DNA of 32,987 nucleotides from Fusobacteriota bacterium (GTDB lineage: Bacteria > Bacillota > TC1), in contig JAKEGG010000052.1 in assembly GCA_022615965.1 (NCBI GenBank), positions 1 through 32,987 of the forward strand, written 5' to 3'. Position 1 is the first letter of the stretch, and the number at the start of each line of letters is the position of its first letter. The notes under the pieces are model-generated. The model made no database searches. It was not told the origin of the DNA and saw only the letters and a list, made by a program, of their open reading frames with translations. Shown here piece after piece: positions 1 through 8,317 of the stretch. The position numbers and the translations under genes are program-made.

Positions 1-1349
1 ATAACCTTTAAATAATCTCTTTTACTTAAATCAACTACAATAGCCTCCATCAGAAGCTGGCTTTTAAAACCACTATTAATAAATTCCAACTGAACTTTTT
101 CAAAATTTATTCTTTCATGAGCTGCATGCTGATCTATAATAAAAAGCTCATCCTTCAGGCTGGCAAGAACATAGCTATCTTTAAAAGTACCGAATACTTC
201 TACATCACGGAAAGGATTATTTATATTTGAAGAAGGATACTCATCATTAAACAAAGTATCTTGAGGCTGATTATTTTCTTGCTGGGAAAAATCAAATGAT
301 AAGCTTTCTTTGATCAAGGTTTGTTCTTGTAAAGCTTTTGTTTGTTGAAATTGTTCTGTTTTTTCTGAATTCAACCTATCAATCACCAGGTTTTTTAATA
401 ATTCGCCAACTATATTTTCATCTTCTATTTTAACTTCAATTTTTCTTGGATGTATATTTACCTCAAGAGCAAATGGTGGAGCATCTATATAAATGATGCC
501 TATTGGATATCTATTGATTGGCAGACGATTCTGGTAGGCATCTATAAAGTATTTACTTAATCCTTTATGTATCACATAGCGGTTGTTGATAAAGAAGACA
601 ATGTGCTCTTTATTACCTCTATATTGATGGATCCCTCCGACCAGTGCCTTTATCTTTATCCCTTGTGCTTCACCTTCAAGATATAGCATTGACTTTGCTG
701 TGGTTAAAGAAAATATTATACTAGCAAGCTCTTTTATTTCATTGTTGCCTTTTGACTTAAAAAGCAATTCAGAATCAACATAAAGTTCCATTTTGATGTC
801 AGGACGTGATAAAAAAAGTTTTTCCACAATACTAATTACATCTTTAGTCTCTTTAAACTGGCTATTTAAGAACTTTTGTCTTACAGGTGTGTTGTAGAAT
901 AACTCCTCAACTATTACAGTAGTACCTTGATTGACGGCTACTTCTTTTTTATCAATAGTTTCTCCTCCTGCTATACTTACAGTATACCCAATATCACTAC
1001 CTACAGTTCTAGAAGTAAAGGTCACCTTACTAACTGAAGCAATACTAGCTAAGGCTTCCCCTCTGAAGCCCATAGTAGTTAATCTATATAAATCATCTAT
1101 CGTTGTTAGTTTACTAGTTGCATAACGTTGGAAAACTTTATCGAACTGGCTATTGTCAAGACCTCTGCCATTGTCGATTACCTTGATTTTCTTTAAACCT
1201 CCTCCTTCAATGAATATAGAGATTTTTCCTGCTCCTGCATCCAGACTGTTTTCTACTAATTCTTTTACTACCGAAGCAGGCTTTTCAATTACTTCTCCAG
1301 CTGCAATTTGATTGATTGTATTTTCATCTAATACTATTATTTTATTCAT
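1..1349 (-). CDS. mutL: DNA mismatch repair protein MutL (3' part outside window)
   Basis: MutL is the ATP-dependent matchmaker of mismatch repair that couples MutS to strand incision. The reading frame opens at the ATG at 1347-1349, only three bases after the mutS stop, and runs uninterrupted to the left edge, giving about 449 codons with no stop. The N-terminal GHKL ATPase motifs are clear in my translation: INQIAAGEVIEKPASVVKEL near residue 13, a DAGA motif, DNGRGL, and TSK followed by GFRGEAL near residue 95. The visible end contains the start of the C-terminal dimerisation domain (LFIIDQHAAHERI). The linker is Gln/Asn-rich, as usual. mutL is transcribed directly after mutS. Only the C-terminal end is missing, because of the window edge and not because of damage. 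Confidence 0.96.
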   Translation of the reverse strand, partial: MNKIIVLDENTINQIAAGEVIEKPASVVKELVENSLDAGAGKISIFIEGGGLKKIKVIDNGRGLDNSQFDKVFQRYATSKLTTIDDLYRLTTMGFRGEALASIASVSKVTFTSRTVGSDIGYTVSIAGGETIDKKEVAVNQGTTVIVEELFYNTPVRQKFLNSQFKETKDVISIVEKLFLSRPDIKMELYVDSELLFKSKGNNEIKELASIIFSLTTAKSMLYLEGEAQGIKIKALVGGIHQYRGNKEHIVFFINNRYVIHKGLSKYFIDAYQNRLPINRYPIGIIYIDAPPFALEVNIHPRKIEVKIEDENIVGELLKNLVIDRLNSEKTEQFQQTKALQEQTLIKESLSFDFSQQENNQPQDTLFNDEYPSSNINNPFRDVEVFGTFKDSYVLASLKDELFIIDQHAAHERINFEKVQLEFINSGFKSQLLMEAIVVDLSKRDYLKV

Positions 1350-1352
1350 TGA

Positions 1353-3878
1353 TTATTCCTCTGATAATTTTTTTAATTTATAGATCAATTCCAAAGCATT
1401 GATTGGTGTTAAATTGTTAGGATTTATTTCTTTTAAAATATCCTTAAGCTTATTATTTTTTTCTATAAAATTAAATGCTATTTGCTTATCTTCTTGAACA
1501 TAACCTTGTATATCCTGTCCTTCAAAATGCTCTATCAGCTCTTCAGCTCTGGCTATTATCTCTTCAGGAAGTCCTGCCATTTTAGCAACATGTATGCCAT
1601 AGCTTTTATCTCCACCACCTAATACAACTTTCCTTAAAAATACTACTTCATCAGGATATTCTTGAACAGCCATTGATAAATTGATGATATTATTATATTC
1701 ATTTTCTAGTTCAATCAATTCATGGTAATGGGTGGCAAATACTGTTCTCCCTTTAGTTACCTTTAAAAGGTATTCACTGACAGACCAGGCAATTGACAGT
1801 CCATCAAGAGTACTAGTTCCTCTACCTACTTCATCCAATATGATCAGGCTATTTTCACTACCATTTTTGATTATTGAAGCAACTTCATTCATTTCTACCA
1901 TAAAGGTACTTTGGCCGCTGCTTAAATCATCACTAGCGCCTACTCTGGCAAATACTCTGTCTACAAGACCTAACTTGAAGCTGGAAGCCGGAACAAAGGA
2001 ACCACACTGAGCCATTATAGTTAATATTGCTACCATTCTGATAAAAGTTGACTTACCAGCCATGTTAGGCCCTGTAATTATAGCCAGGTTATTATGTTGA
2101 AAATCAAAGTCATTAGGTATGTACCTCTCTTCTGACATTAGCTTCTCTACTACTGGATGTCTACCGTCTATAAGCTTAAACACTTGAGACTCACAAATTT
2201 CCGGTCTAATATAATCATTTAGATTTGCTACATAGGCAAAACTTGTTAATACATCTAATCTGGCAACATTAAAAGCAATTTCTTTAAGCTGATTTTTCTT
2301 AACCAGAACAGCTTGTCTGATACTTAAAAACATTTCATACTCTAATTCTCTTAGCTTATCCCTGCTGTTTAAAAGCTTGTACTCTAACTCCTTTAATTCC
2401 TGATTGATGTACCTCTCACTTGAGGCTAGCGTTTGTTTTCTAATGTACTCTGGTGGTGCAAGATGAGCATTAGCTTTAGTTAATTCAATATAATATCCAA
2501 AGACTTTATTGTAGGAAATCTTCAGTGATTTTACTCCTAGTCTATCTCTTTCTGCAGTCTCTAAATCCTTGATAAAATTTTTACTTTCTTTGGTAAGTTG
2601 TCTTAAATAATCTATTTCATCATTATAGCCTTCCTTGATCACCCCTTCTTCTTTAAGGGTAAATGGAGCATCATCACTAATGCTCTTATCTATTAAATCA
2701 ATCAAGTCATTTTGATCTTTTATTCCATTTACAATTTCAGCTAACTCAAGGAGGTTTTCTTCAACCATTATTTTTTTTATTTTCATAATATTGATCAGGG
2801 ATTTTTTTAATGCCAACATTTCTTTCGGGTTGTTATTACCATAATCCAGTCGACCTAATATTCTTTCAATATCATATACATATTTTAAAGCTTCTCTTAT
2901 TTCCTGATTAAGAATAATTTTATCAAAAAAAATATTTACAATATTAAGTCTTTCCTCTATAGCCGGTAAACTTAACAATGGTTCCTCCAGCCATTTCTTT
3001 AGCAATCTTCCACCAAAAGCTGTCTTGGTTTTATCCAGGATCCCTAAAAGTGAATTTCCAGCATCACCACTTCTAAGGCTTTTGGTCAGTTCCAGATTTT
3101 TTCTGGTCCAAGTATCCATAACCATATGCTGATCCAAGGAATAAAAATCAAGTCTATCAATAAAAGAAAGATTACCTTTTTTTGTAAAATCAAGATAACT
3201 ATATAATAGCAAGGCTGCATTAAAAGTTCTGGTTAACTCTACCATGGTTAAGCCAATTTCTACCTTATCTCCAATAGCTGTTATTTCTCCTTGATATATG
3301 GTAATGAAATCTACCAGGCTTTGATACTTATTTTTATCGTCCTGATTTGATACTACTAGCTCTTTTAGTTCCAATCTTTTAATTTCTTCATATATTCTGC
3401 TTTGATCTTCATATATTTTTTGAGATGATACTTTGAACTCTCCAGTAGAAAGATCAGCATAGGCAAAAGAAATACTATCATCATTTTCCATGATACTGCC
3501 AATATACAGGTTTTCTTTCTCCTTAAGACTACCTTCTTCAAGCATTGTTCCAGGAGTTATGATCTGGATTACTTCCCTTTTAACAATACCTTTGGTAGTC
3601 TTGGGGTCTTCAACCTGTTCACAAATAGCCACTTTATAGCCTTTATCGATCAATTTTTTAATATATGAGTTAGCGGCATGATATGGTATCCCACACATAG
3701 GAATTCTTTCTGCTAAACCTCCATCTCTTCCAGTTAAAGCAATTTCTAAAATGGAAGATGCAGTTTTAGCATCTTCCATAAACATTTCATAAAAATCCCC
3801 TAGCCTGTAAAAAAGAATGGTATCCTCATATTTTTCTTTGATTTCTAAATATTGACGCATCATTGGAGTTAATGACAT
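1353..3878 (-). CDS. mutS: DNA mismatch repair ATPase MutS
   Basis: MutS recognises mismatches and small loops and recruits MutL. The protein is 841 residues. The mismatch-reading motif is at residues 29-31 (FYE within RLGDFYEMF). The C-terminal ABC-type ATPase has Walker A GPNMAGKST, a DEVGRGTSTLDG signature/Walker B, and the ATHYHEL switch. I chose the ATG at 3876-3878 because AAAGGAG lies 7-8 bases upstream. A longer in-frame start at 3923 lies inside the end of miaB and has no ribosome binding site. Its own stop is three bases from mutL. Order miaB-mutS-mutL is common in clostridia and implies one operon. Length and domain order are normal, with no sign of damage. Confidence 0.97.
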   Translation of the reverse strand: MSLTPMMRQYLEIKEKYEDTILFYRLGDFYEMFMEDAKTASSILEIALTGRDGGLAERIPMCGIPYHAANSYIKKLIDKGYKVAICEQVEDPKTTKGIVKREVIQIITPGTMLEEGSLKEKENLYIGSIMENDDSISFAYADLSTGEFKVSSQKIYEDQSRIYEEIKRLELKELVVSNQDDKNKYQSLVDFITIYQGEITAIGDKVEIGLTMVELTRTFNAALLLYSYLDFTKKGNLSFIDRLDFYSLDQHMVMDTWTRKNLELTKSLRSGDAGNSLLGILDKTKTAFGGRLLKKWLEEPLLSLPAIEERLNIVNIFFDKIILNQEIREALKYVYDIERILGRLDYGNNNPKEMLALKKSLINIMKIKKIMVEENLLELAEIVNGIKDQNDLIDLIDKSISDDAPFTLKEEGVIKEGYNDEIDYLRQLTKESKNFIKDLETAERDRLGVKSLKISYNKVFGYYIELTKANAHLAPPEYIRKQTLASSERYINQELKELEYKLLNSRDKLRELEYEMFLSIRQAVLVKKNQLKEIAFNVARLDVLTSFAYVANLNDYIRPEICESQVFKLIDGRHPVVEKLMSEERYIPNDFDFQHNNLAIITGPNMAGKSTFIRMVAILTIMAQCGSFVPASSFKLGLVDRVFARVGASDDLSSGQSTFMVEMNEVASIIKNGSENSLIILDEVGRGTSTLDGLSIAWSVSEYLLKVTKGRTVFATHYHELIELENEYNNIINLSMAVQEYPDEVVFLRKVVLGGGDKSYGIHVAKMAGLPEEIIARAEELIEHFEGQDIQGYVQEDKQIAFNFIEKNNKLKDILKEINPNNLTPINALELIYKLKKLSEE

Positions 3879-3879
3879 C

Positions 3880-5193
3880 TTATTCTCCTTTAACCTTTCC
3901 AAATAATGACCAGGTATTGGCATCAGTTATTCCAACCCATACCAGCTTTCCTGTTAATTTTTTATCTCCCTTAAAATTCACTACCTTATTGCCACTTGTT
4001 CGACCAGTAAGATTATTTCTTTCACCAAAACCTTCAACTAAAACTTCTACAATCTTGCCTATCATCTTATTATTTCTTTCCAGACTTTTTTTATTTTGAA
4101 GCTCTAGCAGCCTTTGAAATCTTTCCTTTTTAATAGCTTCAGGTATTTGTTCTGTCATTTTAGCTGCTCTTGTTCCTTCTCTTATTGAATATTGGAACAT
4201 ATATGCTTGGTCATAACCTACCTTTTCAACAACGTCTAATGTATCCTGAAAATCCTCTTCAGTTTCTCCAGGAAAGCCTACTATTATATCGGTAGAAATC
4301 GTTGCTTCAGGTAACACCTTATAAATATATTCGGTTAAATCAAGATAATGCTTTTTGGTATAGCCTCTGTTCATCTCCTTGATGATTTTATCGCTTCCTG
4401 ACTGTAAAGGTAGATGTATCTGATGACAGACATTCTTAGAATCCTTAATAACATCAATCAAGGCTTCATCAAAATCTCTTGGGTGAGAAGACATAAATCT
4501 AAGTCTGTAATCTCCTAGAACATCAAGTTCTTTGAGTAGTTTTGCAAAGTTTGTTCCATCTTTAAAGTCCTTACCATAAGAATTAACATTTTGTCCTAAA
4601 AGTGTTATATCCTTAAAACCTTGGTCAAGAAGTTCCTTGACCTCTTGAATAATATATTTTATCTCCCGGCTTTTTTCCCGTCCTCTGACATATGGTACGA
4701 TACAGTAGGAACAAAAATTATTACAGCCATAGATAATATTAACATAAGCCTTTAGCTTATCATTTCTTTTTATCGGAACATATTCTCTGATATCCATGCC
4801 CTCACTATCAGAAACAGCCTTTATTTGTTTTTGATCAGCTTTAGCAGACTCTAACAGAGAAGCAAATTCATTTAAATTATGGGTCCCATAAATTATGTCA
4901 ACTTCCTTGAATCTTTTTTCAATATACCTGGCCACATCCTCTTGTTGAGTCATACAGCCTCCTACAGCAATAATAAGGTGTTTCTTTTTCTTTTTAAGTT
5001 TACTGAGAACACCTATCCTGCCGATCACTTTATCTTCAGCCTTAGCTCTGATGCAACAGGTATGTAGTAAGATAAGGTCAGCATCCAAATAATTTTCTGC
5101 TTTACTATATCCTCTTTCTTCAATTATTCCACTTAGAGTTTCAGCATCATGTTCATTCATCTGACAACCCCAGACTTCAATAAAATATTTCAA
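3880..5193 (-). CDS. miaB: tRNA-2-methylthio-N6-dimethylallyladenosine synthase MiaB
   Basis: MiaB is a radical-SAM methylthiotransferase that adds the 2-methylthio group to i6A37 of tRNAs reading UNN codons. It has 437 residues. The N-terminal MTTase domain carries the three cysteines for the auxiliary 4Fe-4S cluster (C10, C46, C80). The radical-SAM triad is C157-x3-C161-x2-C164 within YGCNNFCSYCIVP. A C-terminal TRAM domain follows. The start is a TTG (5191-5193) with AAAGGA 8 bases upstream, and no better ATG is available. The stop is one base from the mutS ATG, and the mutS ribosome binding site lies inside the miaB end, so translation is probably coupled. No terminator is visible between the cation ATPase gene upstream and this gene. 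Confidence 0.95.
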   Translation of the reverse strand: MKYFIEVWGCQMNEHDAETLSGIIEERGYSKAENYLDADLILLHTCCIRAKAEDKVIGRIGVLSKLKKKKKHLIIAVGGCMTQQEDVARYIEKRFKEVDIIYGTHNLNEFASLLESAKADQKQIKAVSDSEGMDIREYVPIKRNDKLKAYVNIIYGCNNFCSYCIVPYVRGREKSREIKYIIQEVKELLDQGFKDITLLGQNVNSYGKDFKDGTNFAKLLKELDVLGDYRLRFMSSHPRDFDEALIDVIKDSKNVCHQIHLPLQSGSDKIIKEMNRGYTKKHYLDLTEYIYKVLPEATISTDIIVGFPGETEEDFQDTLDVVEKVGYDQAYMFQYSIREGTRAAKMTEQIPEAIKKERFQRLLELQNKKSLERNNKMIGKIVEVLVEGFGERNNLTGRTSGNKVVNFKGDKKLTGKLVWVGITDANTWSLFGKVKGE

Positions 5194-5238
5194 GTTTTCT
5201 ATCCTTTCTCAAAATCTATAAATATTTATCATACAATT

Positions 5239-7959
5239 TTATTTTACGGTATCAGGTATTTTATTATCTTTGATTTTTCTAATAATAGCACCAGCTATCC
5301 TTCTGATTAATTTTACTAGTTCAGATACTAATAATACTGATAATGCTGTTAATAAAATTTTCAGCCACATTGTCAATGATAGGGGATTTGTATTAAATGC
5401 AGGACCACCAAACTGAGTAATCAACAATTGCAGAAAAAATGTACCTGCAAAAACAATCAGCATAACCTTATTATTAACTATATTCTTCAGCACGCTTGTA
5501 TTTCCCAGTTCTCTTGAATTAAAAGCATTTACCAGCTGGAATAATACAAATAATGTGAATATTACTGTGGCCATTTCATTATCTCCAGCTCCTAGGAAGT
5601 TAGTGATTTTTTGCAATAAAATAATGAAGGAAATATATATTCCATTGATAATTATATTACCTAGCATTTTTTTAGTAACTATATTAGCATGCCTTTTAGT
5701 AGGAGCATTTTTCATTAAATCATTTCTGATAGGCTCTAAACCAAGAGTTAAAGCAGGAGGTCCATCCATTATCAGGTTTATCCATAATATTTGTATCGCA
5801 TTAAAGGGTGCAGCAAAACCAATTAAAATAGTTGTTACAATAACAAATACTGAAGAAAGGTTGACAGTTAGCTGAAACTGTAGAAATCTTTGGAAATTCT
5901 CATATATGCCTCTGCCCCATTTAACAGCCTTAACAATAGTTGCAAAAGAGTCATCTAAAAGCACCACATCACTGGCTTCCTTGGAAACTTCAGTTCCAGT
6001 AATACCCATAGCAATTCCTACATCAGCGCTTTTGATTGCTGGAGCATCATTGATACCATCTCCTGTTACTGCAACTACATTGCCCCTGGCCTTTAACATA
6101 TTGACTACACGTAGCTTAGTTAAAGGTGTGCTCCTGGCTATAACCTTAATATCGTCTATTTTAGCCTCTAGCTCCTGATCAGTCATTTTTTCTATGTCCT
6201 GTGCCTTTAAAACCAAGGATTTATCATCTAATATACCGAGCTCCGCCGCTATGGCTCTTGCGGTAACAATATTGTCGCCTGTTAGCATTTTAACACTTAT
6301 ACCTGCTTGCCTGCAGTGGTTTATTGCTTCATAGACCTCTTTTCTGATTGGATCTTTGATTACTACAAACCCATCAAAAATCATTTCTCCTTCAATTAGC
6401 TTTCTATCCTCTTTATAGTTATATGCTTCTGTTAGCTCTTTATGGGCGAAGCCAATCAATCTCATACCTTGACTTTCAAAATAGTGAATTTGTTCTTCAA
6501 CATAGTTTATATGTTCTTTAAGTTCCTTTGCTCCACCATCAATGTAGATTTTATTGCAAAGATGCAAGATTTTTTCTGTACTACCTTTGGTATAAACTAT
6601 TTTTTTATTGTTTTCCTCAACAATAGTAGTCATGCTTTTTGTTTCTGAAGCAAATGGATATGAATAAATTATTTCTGCTTTTTTTCTACTTTCCAAATAG
6701 GATTCTTGGGTAACCTGATCATGAACTATCAGCAAAGCTCCTTCAGTAGGACTACCAATAAACTTTATCTGATCCTTTTCAATATATTCTAAATGTGCAG
6801 ATGTATTGATACTAAAATTATTTAATAGATATGGTGAAGTGGTTTGTTTAGGATCAATAAATTTCCCAGCTTCAAATACCTTTATGACTGTCATCTTGTT
6901 TTCAGTTAAGGTTCCTGTTTTATCTGAGCATATGATATTTGTGCTGCCAACTGTTTCACTGGCTACCAGATTTTTTACCAGAGCATTTTCTTTGGCCATT
7001 TTGATTATATTGATAGCTAAGGAAGCTGCTACTATTGTTGGTAGTCCTTCAGGCACTGCAGCGACTATCAGAACTATACTGCTGATAAAGGCTTCTGAAA
7101 CATTTTCAAAATTGATATTATTTGCCAAGAAAAGTTTTACTATTTGTATTATTAGGATGAAAACAGATAAGCTGATACCTATAATGCTGATAGCTTTACC
7201 TAGCTTTGCCAGCTTTTCCTGTAATGGTGTCAAGGTTTTATCCTGCTTTTTCAACTCATCGGCAATTTTACCAAATTCAGTATTATCTCCTACATCAGTT
7301 ATTACAGCTCTGGCATTGCCTGCAGTGATATATGTTCCTCCATATACCATATTAAATCTTTCAGCAAGAGGAGTATCTTCTTTTTTGATTATTTTTTTAG
7401 CATCTTTATTAACTGGCAGACTCTCTCCTGTAAGTGAAGCTTCATCTACTTGAAGCTCTAAACTTTCAATCAATCTGGCATCTACAGGAATTTTATCACC
7501 AGTTTCCAATTGGATTATGTCTCCAACAACAAGCTCTTTTTGAGGCACTAAGGTTATTATTCCATTTCTTATGGTTTTGACTGCAATATTTTCTTTGATC
7601 TTATTAAGAGCTTCAAAGGCTTTCTTAGATCTGCCTTCCATGAAAACTGTAATAGTCGTAGACAAAGCTATAGCAATCAAAATGCCAATAGATTCAACAA
7701 ACTCCCCATGCTGACCATTGACTATTTTAAATATATTCACACCTACAGTTATTGCTGCAGCAATGATCAATATAAATATCATTGGTTCAAATAAGGCTTC
7801 TAGAATTCTTTTAAACAAGCTTTTTTCTTTTTCCTTAGAAAAAGAATTTTCACCATAAAGACTTCTGGATTCGATTACTTGATCATCATTAAAGCCTTTT
7901 TCTTTGTCTGCTCCTAGGTTTTCTAATAGTTTGTCGATATTCTCCAAATAATTTTTCAT
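5239..7959 (-). CDS. P2A-type cation-transporting ATPase (Ca2+/Mn2+ exporter)
   Basis: This is a 906-residue P-type ATPase of the Ca2+ (PMR1/SERCA-like, YloB/YoaB) group, acting in the cytoplasmic membrane. Visible motifs are the actuator TGES at 177-180, PEGLP in membrane helix 4 at 303-307, the phosphorylated aspartate D346 in DKTGT, MLTGDN, and the hinge GDGINDAP. Helices 5-10 follow, and NLIMDGPPALTLG marks helix 6. An N-terminal cation-ATPase domain precedes helix 1. AGGAGG lies 6 bases before the ATG. The leader is a yybP-ykoY Mn2+ riboswitch, so manganese export is the most likely physiological role, with Ca2+ an alternative. Family membership is direct from sequence. The metal is inferred from the riboswitch. 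Confidence 0.95.
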   Translation of the reverse strand: MKNYLENIDKLLENLGADKEKGFNDDQVIESRSLYGENSFSKEKEKSLFKRILEALFEPMIFILIIAAAITVGVNIFKIVNGQHGEFVESIGILIAIALSTTITVFMEGRSKKAFEALNKIKENIAVKTIRNGIITLVPQKELVVGDIIQLETGDKIPVDARLIESLELQVDEASLTGESLPVNKDAKKIIKKEDTPLAERFNMVYGGTYITAGNARAVITDVGDNTEFGKIADELKKQDKTLTPLQEKLAKLGKAISIIGISLSVFILIIQIVKLFLANNINFENVSEAFISSIVLIVAAVPEGLPTIVAASLAINIIKMAKENALVKNLVASETVGSTNIICSDKTGTLTENKMTVIKVFEAGKFIDPKQTTSPYLLNNFSINTSAHLEYIEKDQIKFIGSPTEGALLIVHDQVTQESYLESRKKAEIIYSYPFASETKSMTTIVEENNKKIVYTKGSTEKILHLCNKIYIDGGAKELKEHINYVEEQIHYFESQGMRLIGFAHKELTEAYNYKEDRKLIEGEMIFDGFVVIKDPIRKEVYEAINHCRQAGISVKMLTGDNIVTARAIAAELGILDDKSLVLKAQDIEKMTDQELEAKIDDIKVIARSTPLTKLRVVNMLKARGNVVAVTGDGINDAPAIKSADVGIAMGITGTEVSKEASDVVLLDDSFATIVKAVKWGRGIYENFQRFLQFQLTVNLSSVFVIVTTILIGFAAPFNAIQILWINLIMDGPPALTLGLEPIRNDLMKNAPTKRHANIVTKKMLGNIIINGIYISFIILLQKITNFLGAGDNEMATVIFTLFVLFQLVNAFNSRELGNTSVLKNIVNNKVMLIVFAGTFFLQLLITQFGGPAFNTNPLSLTMWLKILLTALSVLLVSELVKLIRRIAGAIIRKIKDNKIPDTVK

Positions 7960-7971
7960 GTTTCCTCCTAA

Positions 7972-8008
7972 TAAAAAATAGACTTTCAGCGCTATAGCGC
8001 TAAAAGTC
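7972..8008 (-). terminator. Riboswitch expression-platform terminator
   Basis: On the minus strand GACTTTTAGCGC and GCGCTGAAAGTC form a stem around a short TATA-type loop, followed by TATTTTTT. It sits between the Mn riboswitch aptamer and the AGGAGG of the cation ATPase gene. Its 5' arm contains the eight bases (7999-8006) that form the 3' side of the aptamer's closing stem, so aptamer and terminator cannot form together. Confidence 0.85.
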
Positions 8009-8091
8009 TTGTCACCTTGAATTCAGGTTGTAAAACCAGATACTAGGTATCGGGAATGTTGGCTTTACAGTTTTAACTACTCCCTTTTAAC
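7999..8091 (-). promoter_or_regulatory. yybP-ykoY manganese riboswitch aptamer
   Basis: Read on the minus strand, the leader begins GTTAAAAGGGAGTAG and ends GACAAGACTTTTAGC. These match the family hallmarks: a GGGAGUAG-type loop directly after P1, a second conserved internal loop near the 3' end, and the AAGAC(C)UUU closing strand. P1 pairs GTTAAAAG (8084-8091) with CTTTTAGC (7999-8006). An inner helix pairs GTAAA with TTTAC, and a small hairpin pairs ACCTGA-type bases with CAAGGT. The family senses Mn2+ and commonly precedes P-type cation ATPases, as here. P1 and the downstream terminator share bases, so Mn2+ should turn the gene on by antitermination. Confidence 0.88.
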
Positions 8092-8098
8092 TTTTTTA

Positions 8099-8127
8099 AT
8101 AATAGCATAAATCATTATATATTTCAA
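8099..8127 (-). promoter_or_regulatory. Promoter of the riboswitch/cation ATPase gene
   Basis: TTGAAA (8122-8127), a 17-base spacer and TATTAT (8099-8104), with an extended -10 TG. The expected transcription start is about 8092, which coincides with the first base of riboswitch P1. Confidence 0.75.
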
Positions 8128-8153
8128 TTTTTATTTATATTTTAGTTTTAACC

Positions 8154-8182
8154 TTTACATATGTCTTTTTTTGTTATATAAT
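8154..8182 (+). promoter_or_regulatory. Promoter of tRNA-Gly
   Basis: TTTACA (8154-8159), 17 bases, then a perfect TATAAT (8177-8182), placed about 18 bases upstream of the mature tRNA-Gly 5' end. Confidence 0.8.
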
Positions 8183-8200
8183 ACATATTGCGTTGGTAAT

Positions 8201-8274
<74 letters not shown>

Positions 8275-8276
8275 GT

Positions 8277-8317
8277 AAAAAAGCAAGCTGAATCATTTTG
8301 ATTCAGCTTGCTTTTTT
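8277..8317. terminator. Bidirectional intrinsic terminator
   Basis: The arms AAAAAAGCAAGCTGAATC and GATTCAGCTTGCTTTTTT form an 18-bp perfect stem with a short loop, and both strands end in a T run. It ends the tRNA-Gly transcript on the plus strand. On the minus strand it overlaps the stop codon of the DUF6020-type membrane protein gene and ends that transcript. Confidence 0.92.

Noticed and set aside
3879-3923. Longer MutS start inside the end of miaB
   Set aside because: It has no ribosome binding site and adds residues not typical of MutS; the ATG at 3876-3878 has AAAGGAG.
6806-7453. A 215-codon open frame on the plus strand
   Set aside because: It is fully antisense to the cation ATPase, whose P-type motifs are intact, and has no ribosome binding site or family similarity.
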